This document shows positions 1 through 5,830 of a stretch of DNA of 5,830 bases, in pieces. The translations under genes and the position numbers were made by a program. Position 1 is the stretch's first letter; each line of letters starts with the position of its first letter. The notes beneath the pieces were generated by a model, which saw only the letters and a list, made by a program, of their open reading frames with translations, had not been told where the DNA came from and ran no database searches. Origin of the DNA: Gemmatimonadota bacterium (lineage in GTDB: Bacteria; Gemmatimonadota; Gemmatimonadetes; Longimicrobiales; Gaopeijiaceae); assembly GCA_015492755.1 (NCBI GenBank), contig WGEM01000267.1:1-5830 (forward strand). The letters are read 5' to 3'.

Positions 1-31
1 CCGTCGTCGCGCCGCCTAGGATTCGGGGCCG

Positions 32-47
32 TGGCACGCCCAACGCG
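32..47 (+). promoter_or_regulatory. Weak sigma-54 (-24/-12) promoter lookalike
   Basis: The bases TGGCACG at 32-38 match the -24 element of sigma-54 promoters exactly. A GC dinucleotide lies at 45-46, the correct 12-base offset from the GG at 33-34. The rest of the -12 element is poor (ACGCG instead of TTGCA), so this is only half convincing. A start site about 12 bases downstream would give a leader of roughly 180 bases before the kinase ATG, containing the inverted repeats at 126-195. It is listed because the operon encodes a sigma-54 activator, which makes autoregulation possible. It could easily be chance. Confidence 0.18.
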
Positions 48-125
48 GCCCGCTCTCTTACTCGGACAGGATCCTGGGACTGACGGGCCACGCGGGGCCA
101 CCCCCGGCCCATGGAGTCCTCCGGG

Positions 126-167
126 GGATTGCAAAACGCAACGGACGCCTGTTGCATTCTGCAAGCC
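126..167. promoter_or_regulatory. Tandem 13-bp palindromic elements forming one long inverted repeat
   Basis: Two elements of the form TTGC-N5-GCAA lie in tandem: TTGCAAAACGCAA at 129-141 and TTGCATTCTGCAA at 152-164. Each is itself an inverted repeat, they agree at 9 of 13 positions, and their centres are 23 bp apart, about two helical turns. Together they also form a larger inverted repeat over 126-167: 15 Watson-Crick pairs plus one G-T pair, three mismatches, and an ACGC loop at 145-148. This AT-richer island sits about 75 bases upstream of the kinase start in otherwise very GC-rich DNA. The most natural reading is a pair of operators for a dimeric regulator. An RNA hairpin in the leader, or a terminator of an upstream gene, is possible, but no T tract follows. 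The binding protein is unknown. Confidence 0.5.
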
Positions 168-183
168 GGGGATACCTTGGTGG

Positions 184-195
184 GAACCGCGGTTC
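184..195. repeat. 12-bp perfect palindrome in the kinase leader
   Basis: GAACCGCGGTTC reads the same on both strands. It lies about 20 bp beyond the TTGC-N5-GCAA pair and 46 bp before the kinase ATG. It could be a further operator half or simply a chance palindrome in GC-rich DNA. It shares no sequence with the upstream pair, so it would need a different binding protein. Confidence 0.3.
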
Positions 196-241
196 GGGGT
201 CCGGGGGCGGGCCGCCAACCACTCAATGATGCTGGGGAGAC

Positions 242-1966
242 ATGGTGACCTACGCAGAGCGGGAATCGCCGCCGGCGCGCGGGGACACGGAGCCGGGTGC
301 CGCGCACCCCAACAAACGCGCCATCCTGCGCTGGCTCTACCTGGGCCGGCTCACGCTTCTGGCGGGCATCCTGGCGGCTGCGGTGGTGGTGGCGGAGCGG
401 CCCGAGCGCGTGGCGGCCATCACCATGGCGGCGTCGGCGCTCCTGGTCACGGCAGTGTCGTTCTGGTACACGCACGTGCTGGAGCGCGAACCGGGCGAGA
501 ACTTCCTCTACGCCCAGGTCATCTTCGACGTGGCGCTGGTGACGGGGATCGTCCACATCACGCAGGGCCCCAACAGTCCGTTCGCGCCGGCCTACATCCT
601 GGTGATCAGCGCGGGGGCGCTCCTCCTGCCTCTGGCGGGTGGCGTGCTCATGGGCGCGCTGGCCAGCATCACCTATTTCGCGGATCTGGTGTGGGGGTAC
701 CAGGAGACGTTCTCCCTTCCCGTGGCGGCTCAGATCGGACTCTTCACGGTGGTGGCCATCATCACCGGTCTGCTGGGCGACCGGTTGCGCCGTGCCGGCA
801 CCGAGCTGGGGGAAGTGGCCTCGGAGCTGGAGCGTCTTCGCCTCGACACCGGCGACATCCTGGCGAACCTCATGACCGGGGTGCTCACCGTGGACGGAGA
901 CGGGCGCCTGGTCTACCACAATCCCGCCGCGTCCCGCCTCCTGGGTCTGACGCTGGAGCGCTTCCACGGGCTCGAGGTGCTGGAGGTCCTGGAGGCCACG
1001 GCGCCGGGAATGGGCGAGCTGCTGGCCGCTTCCATCCGGGAGCGACGCTCGTTTGAGCGATTCCGCACCACCGCCACACACCCTAGCGGGCGCCGCGTGC
1101 GCCTGGGCGTGAGCACCGCAGTGCTGGCACGAGCCGAAGACGACCCCCCATCGGTGACCGCCATCTTCCAGGACATCACCGATCTGGAGCGGGTGGAGGA
1201 ACTCAACCTCCGGACGGAGCGATTGGAGGCGGTGGCTGCGCTCTCGGCGTCGCTGGCGCACGAGATCAAGAACCCCCTAGCCTCCATCCGATCGTCGGTG
1301 GAGCAGCTGGGGAATCCGGGGCTCACGCCGGCGGATCGCGCCACGTTGGAGCGCCTGGTCCTCCGCGAGTCCGATCGCCTGAGCCGGCTGCTCTCGGAAT
1401 TCCTGGAGTTCTCGGTGATGAAGCCGGGGTCGCCCGAGGAAGTGGACGTCGGCGCGCTCCTCACCGAGGCCGCCGCCGTGGCCGAGCAGCATCCCGCCTT
1501 CGAGGGCGTGCGACTGGAGGTGGATCTCCCTGCGGAGGCGGCGCGGGTGCGCGGCGACCCGGATCTCCTGCACCGTGCCGTCCTGAACCTCCTCCTCAAC
1601 GCCGCCCAGGCCACCGGGGAGGGGGGGCGCGTCAAGCTCCGGTGCACCACCGAGATCCCTGCCGGGAGGCTACCGGTCACCGACGTGGATCATCCTGTGT
1701 GCATCACCGTCACCGACGATGGACCCGGCATCCCGGAGGAGCTGCAGGCCCGGATCTTCGACCCGTTTTTCACCACCCGCCCGTCGGGGAGCGGCCTCGG
1801 TCTGGCCGTGGTGCACCGGGCCGTGGAGGCCCATCACGGCGTGACGCTGGTGGATCGCGCTGCTGAAGGGGGTGCCCGGTTCGCCATCGTGCTGCCCGGG
1901 CTCCCCAGCGGGGCCATGGCGGTCCCCGGCGCCGGAACGAACACGAGCAGGAACGACGATGGCTGA
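242..1966 (+). CDS. Membrane sensor histidine kinase, PAS-containing, PilS/NtrB type
   Basis: This 574-residue kinase autophosphorylates on His and passes the phosphate to the response regulator that follows. The N-terminus has about six hydrophobic segments (near residues 31-50, 57-76, 90-106, 117-134, 133-150 and 160-178), so the sensor is in the inner membrane with no large periplasmic domain. A linker helix leads to a PAS domain (about 203-315, with [12 protein letters not shown] at 218-229). HisKA carries the H-box AHEIKNP with phosphoacceptor His340. The ATPase domain has the N-box NAAQA (453-457), G1 DDGPGIP (492-498), F-box FDPFF (506-510) and G2 GSGLGLA (516-522), all intact. Six segments plus PAS plus NtrB-like kinase is the PilS plan; PilS controls type IV pilin transcription. 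No pilin gene is in view, so the symbol is withheld. The ATG at 242 has GGGGAG at 234-239, rather close. A short C-terminal tail follows the ATPase. The 3' end overlaps the regulator by 8 bp. A G7 run lies at 1621-1627. Confidence 0.95.
   Translation: MVTYAERESPPARGDTEPGAAHPNKRAILRWLYLGRLTLLAGILAAAVVVAERPERVAAITMAASALLVTAVSFWYTHVLEREPGENFLYAQVIFDVALVTGIVHITQGPNSPFAPAYILVISAGALLLPLAGGVLMGALASITYFADLVWGYQETFSLPVAAQIGLFTVVAIITGLLGDRLRRAGTELGEVASELERLRLDTGDILANLMTGVLTVDGDGRLVYHNPAASRLLGLTLERFHGLEVLEVLEATAPGMGELLAASIRERRSFERFRTTATHPSGRRVRLGVSTAVLARAEDDPPSVTAIFQDITDLERVEELNLRTERLEAVAALSASLAHEIKNPLASIRSSVEQLGNPGLTPADRATLERLVLRESDRLSRLLSEFLEFSVMKPGSPEEVDVGALLTEAAAVAEQHPAFEGVRLEVDLPAEAARVRGDPDLLHRAVLNLLLNAAQATGEGGRVKLRCTTEIPAGRLPVTDVDHPVCITVTDDGPGIPEELQARIFDPFFTTRPSGSGLGLAVVHRAVEAHHGVTLVDRAAEGGARFAIVLPGLPSGAMAVPGAGTNTSRNDDG
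1949..1952 (+). promoter_or_regulatory. Ribosome binding site fixing the regulator start
   Basis: AGGA lies 6 bases before the ATG at 1959, inside the last codons of the kinase gene. It supports that ATG over an upstream in-frame ATG at 1872, which would add 29 residues ahead of a normal receiver domain. The ATGGCTGA overlap of start and stop points to translational coupling. Confidence 0.6.
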
Positions 1967-3323
1967 CGCGACGAAGATCCTCGTGGTGGACGACGAGACC
2001 GCCATCCTCGAGACGCTGAGCATCCTCTTCCGGGGTGAAGGCTACGACGTGGTGACCGCCGATTCCGGCGCCCGAGCGCTGGAGGCGCTGGAGGAAGAGC
2101 GGCCCGACATCGTCCTTACGGACATTCGCATGCCGGGGGCCTCGGGGCTGGACGTGCTCAGCCGGGCCCGCGAGGTGGACCCGGAGATGGCGGTGATCCT
2201 GATGACCGCACAGGCGTCCCTTCAGTCGGCGATGCGCGCGGTGAACGAAGGAGCGTACTATTACCTGCAGAAGCCGTTCGGCAACGACGAACTCCTGGCC
2301 ATCTGCCGCCGTGCTGCGGAGGCGCGGACCCTCCGTCGTGAGAACCGGCTTCTGCGCCGAAAGATCAGTTCGGGGGAGGGAAGCGACGCCGCCCGGCCGG
2401 TGGGTGTGGCTCCGGCGTTCACGGAGGTGGTGGAACTGGCCGAAACGGTGGCGGGCACCGATTCCACAGTCCTCCTGGTGGGCGAGAGCGGCACGGGGAA
2501 GGAGGTTCTGGCCCGCTACATTCACCAGCGATCCGAACGCGCCGACGGTCCCTTCATGTCCATCAACTGTGGCGCCCTGCCCGAGAGCCTCCTGGAGTCT
2601 GAGCTCTTCGGCCATGTGAAGGGTGCCTTCACCGGTGCGGTGAAGGACCGCGACGGGCTCCTGGTGGCTGCGGAGGGGGGCACCTTCTTTCTGGACGAGA
2701 TCGGGGAGATGAGCCCCGCCACCCAGGTGAAGCTCCTGCGCGCGTTGCAGGAGCGGGAGGTGATCCCCGTGGGATCCACCAGGTCCGTGCCGGTGGACGT
2801 GCGCATCATCGCCGCCACGAACCGTGACCTGGAGGAGGACATCAAGACGGGGCGCTTCCGCAGCGACCTCTACTACCGGCTCAACGTCATCCAGCTCCGG
2901 CTCCCCCCCCTGCGGGAACGGAAGGAAGACATTCCTCTGCTGGCCCGGCACTTCCTGGACCGGCGCTCGGCGGAGACGGGCACCCCGCTGCGCCTCAGCG
3001 AAGAAGCCGAGGGGGTGCTGGTGGACTACGACTGGCCGGGAAACGTGCGGGAGCTGGAGAACGCGCTGGAGCGCGCCTGCGTGGTGACCCGCGGCGAGGA
3101 AATCCGGCCGGAAGCGCTGCCGGAGCGTGTCCGTACACCCCCGAAGCCGCGCCTGGTGCGTGAGCGCCCGCATGAGAACCCCCCCATGGAGGTGATCGAG
3201 CGAGCCTACATTCTCTGGGTGCTCCAGGCCGAGGGCGGGAACAAGAAACGCACCGCCGAGGTGCTGGGCATCGATCCCTCCACGCTGTACCGGAAGCTGA
3301 ACCGGTACGGCATCGAAGATTGA
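1959..3323 (+). CDS. Sigma-54 activator response regulator, NtrC/PilR type
   Basis: This 454-residue regulator uses ATP hydrolysis to remodel sigma-54 RNA polymerase at promoters bound by its C-terminal domain. The receiver domain (about 5-120) has the acidic pair Asp11-Asp12, phosphoacceptor Asp55 in LTDIRMPG, Thr83 and Lys105, all standard. The AAA+ domain (about 147-375) has Walker A GESGTGKE (175-182), the sigma-54 contact loop GAFTGA (222-227), Walker B FFLDEIGE (243-250), the arginine-finger region [10 protein letters not shown] (300-309) and sensor [11 protein letters not shown] (361-369). The C-terminal Fis-type helix-turn-helix spans about 417-451 ([20 protein letters not shown]). 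An intact GAFTGA means true sigma-54 dependence. Length is normal for NtrC/PilR proteins. Its partner is the overlapping upstream kinase; its target promoters are not evident here. A C8 run lies at 2903-2910 and a C7 run at 3179-3185. PilR is the closest familiar relative given the PilS-like partner; other NtrC-family names remain possible. Confidence 0.96.
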   Translation: MADATKILVVDDETAILETLSILFRGEGYDVVTADSGARALEALEEERPDIVLTDIRMPGASGLDVLSRAREVDPEMAVILMTAQASLQSAMRAVNEGAYYYLQKPFGNDELLAICRRAAEARTLRRENRLLRRKISSGEGSDAARPVGVAPAFTEVVELAETVAGTDSTVLLVGESGTGKEVLARYIHQRSERADGPFMSINCGALPESLLESELFGHVKGAFTGAVKDRDGLLVAAEGGTFFLDEIGEMSPATQVKLLRALQEREVIPVGSTRSVPVDVRIIAATNRDLEEDIKTGRFRSDLYYRLNVIQLRLPPLRERKEDIPLLARHFLDRRSAETGTPLRLSEEAEGVLVDYDWPGNVRELENALERACVVTRGEEIRPEALPERVRTPPKPRLVRERPHENPPMEVIERAYILWVLQAEGGNKKRTAEVLGIDPSTLYRKLNRYGIED

Positions 3324-3351
3324 GGCGCAGGCGGCTGCCGCACCGCGCCTC
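3322..3351 (+). repeat. GC-rich nested hairpin after the regulator gene
   Basis: GAGGCGC at 3322-3328, starting inside the regulator's TGA, pairs perfectly with GCGCCTC at 3345-3351. Inside it, GCGG (3331-3334) pairs with CCGC (3338-3341) around a CTG loop. Such a stem could end or attenuate transcription between the two-component genes and the glycosyltransferase genes, or protect the 3' end of the upstream message. No T tract follows (CCCCACGATCCTT), so it is not a classical intrinsic terminator. It fills over half of the 55-base gap. Confidence 0.4.
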
Positions 3352-3378
3352 CCCACGATCCTTCAGACACGACGCGCC

Positions 3379-4251
3379 ATGACGAACCCCATGGATGGAT
3401 CACGGTCGGACGGCCCGCCCATGCCCGCCGCCGCGAGGCGTGCGCTCCCCTGGGACCGGGTCCGGCTCTCGGTGGTCATCCCCTGCTTCAACGAGCGGGC
3501 CACCGTCGAGACGCTGCTGCGGCGGGTGCGCGAGGTGCCGCTCCATCTCGAGGTCATCGTGGTGGACGACGGGTCCACCGACGGAACGCGCGAACTCCTG
3601 CGCGAGCTGGAGCCGGAGCTCATCGACCAGCTCATCTTCCACGAACGGAACTCGGGCAAGGGCTCGGCGCTTCGCACGGGCTTCGCACGGGCCACCGGCG
3701 ACGTGGTGGTGGTGCAGGATGCGGATCTCGAGTACGACCCGTACGAGCTTCCGCTGCTGCTGGAGCCCATCCTGGCGGGTAAGGCCGACGCGGTGTATGG
3801 CTCGCGGTTCCTGGGCGGGCCGCACCGGGTCCTGTTCTTCTGGCACTCCGTGGGCAACAAGTTCCTCACGCTCCTGTCCAACATGTTCACCGACCTGAAC
3901 CTCACGGACATGGAGACGTGCTATAAGATGGTGCGTCGCGAGCTGCTCCAGTCGCTTCCCCTTTCCGCTCGGCGCTTCGGGATCGAGCCCGAACTCACGG
4001 CCCGCCTGGCCCAGGCGGGGGCACGCATCTACGAGATGCCCATCAGCTATCACGGGCGCTCCTACGCCGAGGGAAAGAAGATCGGGTGGAAGGACGGCGT
4101 CTCGGCGCTCTGGGCCATCCTCAAGTACAATCTCTTCCCGCCGCGGGTACCGCGGTGGACGCCCCCCGAGGTGGAGCCGTGGGACGAGCCCGGGCGGTTG
4201 GCCCAGGCGCTGACGCCTCCGGCCTCGAACGCCTCGGGCGATCCCGACTGA
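3379..4251 (+). CDS. DPM1-like family 2 glycosyltransferase (polyprenyl-phosphate sugar synthase)
   Basis: This 290-residue GT-A enzyme probably transfers a hexose from a nucleotide sugar to a polyprenyl phosphate on the cytoplasmic membrane face. The fold begins at Leu30 with SVVIPCFNE (31-39), followed by [10 protein letters not shown] (61-70), [12 protein letters not shown] (91-102), the metal-binding DAD (114-116), VYGSRF (139-144), TDMETCYK (176-183), [10 protein letters not shown] (199-208) and [19 protein letters not shown] (222-240). The GT2 core plus the late FGIEPE and [12 protein letters not shown] blocks match the dolichol-phosphate mannose synthase (DPM1) type. There is no C-terminal membrane segment, so it resembles soluble DPM1 rather than the GtrB or ArnC forms. 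The sugar, mannose or another hexose, cannot be read from sequence. No clear Shine-Dalgarno precedes the ATG at 3379; ATGs at 3391 and 3421 are alternatives and all precede the fold. The proline-rich C-terminal tail (about 252-290) is probably unstructured. The next gene begins 12 bases after the stop and would plausibly use its product. Confidence 0.92.
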   Translation: MTNPMDGSRSDGPPMPAAARRALPWDRVRLSVVIPCFNERATVETLLRRVREVPLHLEVIVVDDGSTDGTRELLRELEPELIDQLIFHERNSGKGSALRTGFARATGDVVVVQDADLEYDPYELPLLLEPILAGKADAVYGSRFLGGPHRVLFFWHSVGNKFLTLLSNMFTDLNLTDMETCYKMVRRELLQSLPLSARRFGIEPELTARLAQAGARIYEMPISYHGRSYAEGKKIGWKDGVSALWAILKYNLFPPRVPRWTPPEVEPWDEPGRLAQALTPPASNASGDPD

Positions 4252-4254
4252 GCC

Positions 4255-4260
4255 GGGAGG
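4255..4260 (+). promoter_or_regulatory. Shine-Dalgarno supporting a GTG start
   Basis: GGGAGG lies 3 bases before the GTG at 4264. It decides the start of the TMTC-like gene: the first in-frame ATG (4471) would cut off the first membrane segment and the conserved Asp-Asp motif. The spacing is short but the motif is strong. Confidence 0.6.
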
Positions 4261-4262
4261 AT

Positions 4263-4276
4263 CGTGCTCGAGCACG
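4263..4276. repeat. 14-bp perfect palindrome over the GTG start codon
   Basis: CGTGCTCGAGCACG is self-complementary over 14 bp and contains the GTG initiation codon (4264-4266). As RNA it could form a 5-bp stem with a TCGA loop that masks the start codon while leaving the Shine-Dalgarno free. As DNA it could be an operator. The bases also encode the first residues of the protein, so chance cannot be excluded. Confidence 0.35.
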
Positions 4277-5830
4277 GGGATCTCTGGACGCTCCATCGGC
4301 GACGGGCCACCTGGCTCCTCCTGGCGTTGGCGGTGGCCGCGTACGCCAACACGCTGGGGAACGGCTTCGCCTACGACGACAACTGGTTCATCGTGGAGAA
4401 CCCGGTGGTGACGGAGGGCCGCCTGGGAGAGGCCTGGACCCAACCCTCATGGCCCCAGGCCCCCCAGGGCATGGGGAATTTCCGCCCGCTGGTCCTCACC
4501 AGTTTTGCGCTGGAGTGGCAGCTCTGGGACGGCCGGCCCGTGGGATTCCACGCCGTCAACGTGGCGCTCCATGGGGTGGTGACGCTGCTGGTCTTTCTGC
4601 TCCTGTCGTTCCTGCTGACGCCGCCCGCCGCGTGGGGGGGGGCCGCCTGGTTCGCCGTCCACCCGGTGCACACCGAGGCGGTGGCCAACGTCATGGGCCG
4701 GGCCGAACTCTACGCTGCGGCGGCCTACCTCGCCGCCCTCCTCGTGTATCTGCGCTGGCGCCCGGAGACGGGATGGGCACCGGGGGGGCGCCTCCTGGTG
4801 CTGGTGTTCCTCTTTCTGGTGGCGTTGAGCGCGAAGGAGATCGCCCTCACGCTGCCCCTCGTGCTCGTGCTCGTGGAGGGCCTGAGTCCCCGGAAGGGAG
4901 CCGGAATCGCCGCGCTCCGGACGACGCTCCGGCGCGAGGCGCTCACCTTCGTGGCGTTGGGAGGAGCGCTGGCCATCTTCGTGCTCCTTCGCGCCGATGT
5001 CCTCGGCGTCGTGTCGGGTCGGCCCTTCACGCCGGGCATGACCGACTTCACCCCCTGGGAGCGCCGCCTCACGTCGCTGCTGGTCTGGCCGGAGGTGGTG
5101 CGGCTTCTTCTGGTGCCGGCGGATCTCAGCGTGGACTACGGTCCGGCGGTCCTCCTGCCGGCGCGCACGTGGGCGCCGGATGTGGTTCTGGGCGGACTCC
5201 TCTTTCTCGCCGGCGTGGTGAGCGTCCCCCTCCTGGCGCGCCGCGCGCCGGTCCTGGCTCTGGGCGTGGCCTGGTTTCTGTGCGTGTTCCTTCCGGTCTC
5301 CAACCTCATCTGGCCGCTGGACGTGCTCCTGGCGGAGCGCACCCTGTATCTTCCCTCGGTGGGCGCCGCGCTGGCGCTCGGCGCCATGGTGGATCTGGCC
5401 CGCAGGGAGTGGCCGGTGCGGGGGCGCCGGGCGGGTGCGGCGGCCCTCGCGCTGGCGGTCACGCTCCTCATGGTGCGCACCGTCGTCCGGAACCCCACCT
5501 GGGCCGATACCTATACCGTGGTCAACACCCTTGCGCACGAGCACCCGGAGTCCTGGGTGGCGCTTCGGGCCCGCGCGGCGGGCCTTCAGCGCGTGGGCGC
5601 GCTGGCGGATGCGGCGGACGTCTACGATGTGGCGCTCCGGCTCGTCCCCGACCACTACGGGCTTCTCATCGAGGCTGCCCGGCTCCGGGCTCGCATCGGG
5701 CAGCCGGAGGAGGCGGAGCGCCTCCTGCTTCGCGCGGTGCGCGTCCTTCCGGATCATCCGGGCGCGTGGATCGAGCTGGCGGAGCAGCGCCTCCGCCGGG
5801 GAGAGGGGAGAGGGGCCCACGCCGCTGCGG
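4264..5830 (+). CDS. TMTC-like (DUF1736) membrane glycosyltransferase with C-terminal TPRs, 3' end missing
   Basis: At least 522 residues, open to the window edge with no stop. The family is a GT-C-type polytopic enzyme; eukaryotic TMTC1-4 are protein O-mannosyltransferases using dolichol-phosphate mannose. In order: a first membrane segment (about 15-31), then FAYDDNW with Asp38-Asp39 in the first extracytoplasmic loop, the expected GT-C acidic motif; NFRPL (72-76); FHAVNVALH (95-103); HPVHTEAVANVMGRAE (133-148), a TMTC hallmark; SAKE (189-192); the DUF1736-like stretch around 266-294 ending SVDYGP; and AERTLYLPSVG (357-367). About ten or more hydrophobic segments run to residue 407. From about 427 the sequence is soluble with TPR-like helices (DAADVYDVALRLVPD at 449-463; PEEAERLLLRAVRVLPDHPGAW at 481-502), and more repeats likely lie beyond the edge. 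The GTG start is set by GGGAGG at 4255-4260. A DPM1-like donor synthase lies just upstream. The donor and the target protein are unknown; many bacterial homologues are labelled only as TPR proteins. Confidence 0.88.
   Translation, partial: MLEHGDLWTLHRRRATWLLLALAVAAYANTLGNGFAYDDNWFIVENPVVTEGRLGEAWTQPSWPQAPQGMGNFRPLVLTSFALEWQLWDGRPVGFHAVNVALHGVVTLLVFLLLSFLLTPPAAWGGAAWFAVHPVHTEAVANVMGRAELYAAAAYLAALLVYLRWRPETGWAPGGRLLVLVFLFLVALSAKEIALTLPLVLVLVEGLSPRKGAGIAALRTTLRREALTFVALGGALAIFVLLRADVLGVVSGRPFTPGMTDFTPWERRLTSLLVWPEVVRLLLVPADLSVDYGPAVLLPARTWAPDVVLGGLLFLAGVVSVPLLARRAPVLALGVAWFLCVFLPVSNLIWPLDVLLAERTLYLPSVGAALALGAMVDLARREWPVRGRRAGAAALALAVTLLMVRTVVRNPTWADTYTVVNTLAHEHPESWVALRARAAGLQRVGALADAADVYDVALRLVPDHYGLLIEAARLRARIGQPEEAERLLLRAVRVLPDHPGAWIELAEQRLRRGEGRGAHAAA
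4634..4642 (+). repeat. G9 homopolymer inside the TMTC-like gene
   Basis: Nine consecutive Gs encode Trp-Gly-Gly just before the HPVHTEAV motif. The reading frame is intact on both sides as given, since conserved motifs before and after are in the same frame. A G7 run follows at 4782-4788. Such tracts are prone to slippage, giving either on/off switching or sequencing error. G and C runs of 7-8 also occur in the two upstream regulatory genes, so they are common in this genome. Confidence 0.7.

Noticed and set aside
1..19. A possible 3' end of an upstream + strand gene: one frame reads Arg-Arg-Arg-Ala-Ala and stops at TAG 17-19.
   Set aside because: Only five codons are visible, too few to call a gene; it remains possible because the non-coding leader starts about there.
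168..211. A G-quadruplex candidate from G runs at 168-171, 182-184, 196-199, 203-207 and 209-211.
   Set aside because: Only the last three runs are closely spaced; any four-run set needs a loop of ten or more bases, and G runs are common throughout this high-GC window.
31..1056. A 341-codon + strand open frame beginning in the leader.
   Set aside because: From 242 on it is out of frame with the kinase, is Gly/Ala/Arg/His-rich with no domain, and its start has no convincing Shine-Dalgarno.
1872..1958. A 29-residue N-terminal extension of the response regulator from an ATG at 1872.
   Set aside because: It lies inside the kinase gene, adds a Pro/Ser/Arg-rich stretch ahead of a normal receiver start, and the ATG at 1959 has its own AGGA six bases upstream.
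1770..3356. A 528-codon open frame on the - strand opposite the response regulator.
   Set aside because: It is antisense to a regulator with every catalytic motif intact, its product is rich in His, Arg and Gly with no recognisable domain, and long antisense frames are expected in high-GC coding DNA.
3400..4443. A 347-codon open frame on the - strand opposite the GT2 gene.
   Set aside because: It is a shadow of the DPM1-like gene, crosses the gene junction, and contains no recognisable domain.
4447..5820. A 457-codon open frame on the - strand opposite the TMTC-like gene.
   Set aside because: The product is a low-complexity Arg/His/Glu-rich string, while the + strand encodes a coherent membrane protein with family motifs. 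The + frame lacks an early ATG and a stop, which makes the antisense frame look more prominent than it should.

Overview
The window comes from a high-GC bacterium (about 70% G+C by eye, strong G/C preference at third codon positions). It carries four genes, all on the + strand and tightly packed: an NtrB/PilS-type membrane sensor histidine kinase, a sigma-54 activator response regulator, a DPM1-like family 2 glycosyltransferase, and a large TMTC-like membrane protein with C-terminal TPRs that runs off the right edge. The style suggests a Gram-negative soil or environmental lineage such as Gemmatimonadota or Myxococcota. That is inference from composition and gene types; no taxonomic marker is present.

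Layout. Bases 1-241 hold no convincing complete gene and look like a regulatory leader. It contains two tandem 13-bp TTGC-N5-GCAA elements that also fold into one long hairpin, a separate 12-bp perfect palindrome, and a weak sigma-54 -24/-12 lookalike. The kinase (242-1966) and regulator (1959-3323) overlap by 8 bp and are surely co-transcribed and translationally coupled. A GC-rich nested hairpin begins in the regulator's stop codon and occupies most of the short gap before the glycosyltransferase (3379-4251). The TMTC-like gene starts at a GTG 12 bp after that (4264), inside a 14-bp perfect palindrome, and is incomplete at 5830.

How they may work together. The kinase/regulator pair has every catalytic residue expected of a membrane-signal-to-sigma-54 pathway; its architecture (six hydrophobic segments, PAS, HisKA, HATPase) is that of PilS/PilR. 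The two downstream genes form a logical biochemical pair: a soluble GT2 that would make a polyprenyl-phosphate sugar, and a multispanning GT-C-type enzyme of the TMTC/DUF1736 kind that would use it to glycosylate a protein on the far side of the membrane. The idea that the two-component system governs this module or its target, for example a pilin, is a hypothesis from gene order only.

No tRNA, rRNA, CRISPR array, insertion sequence or phage gene was seen.
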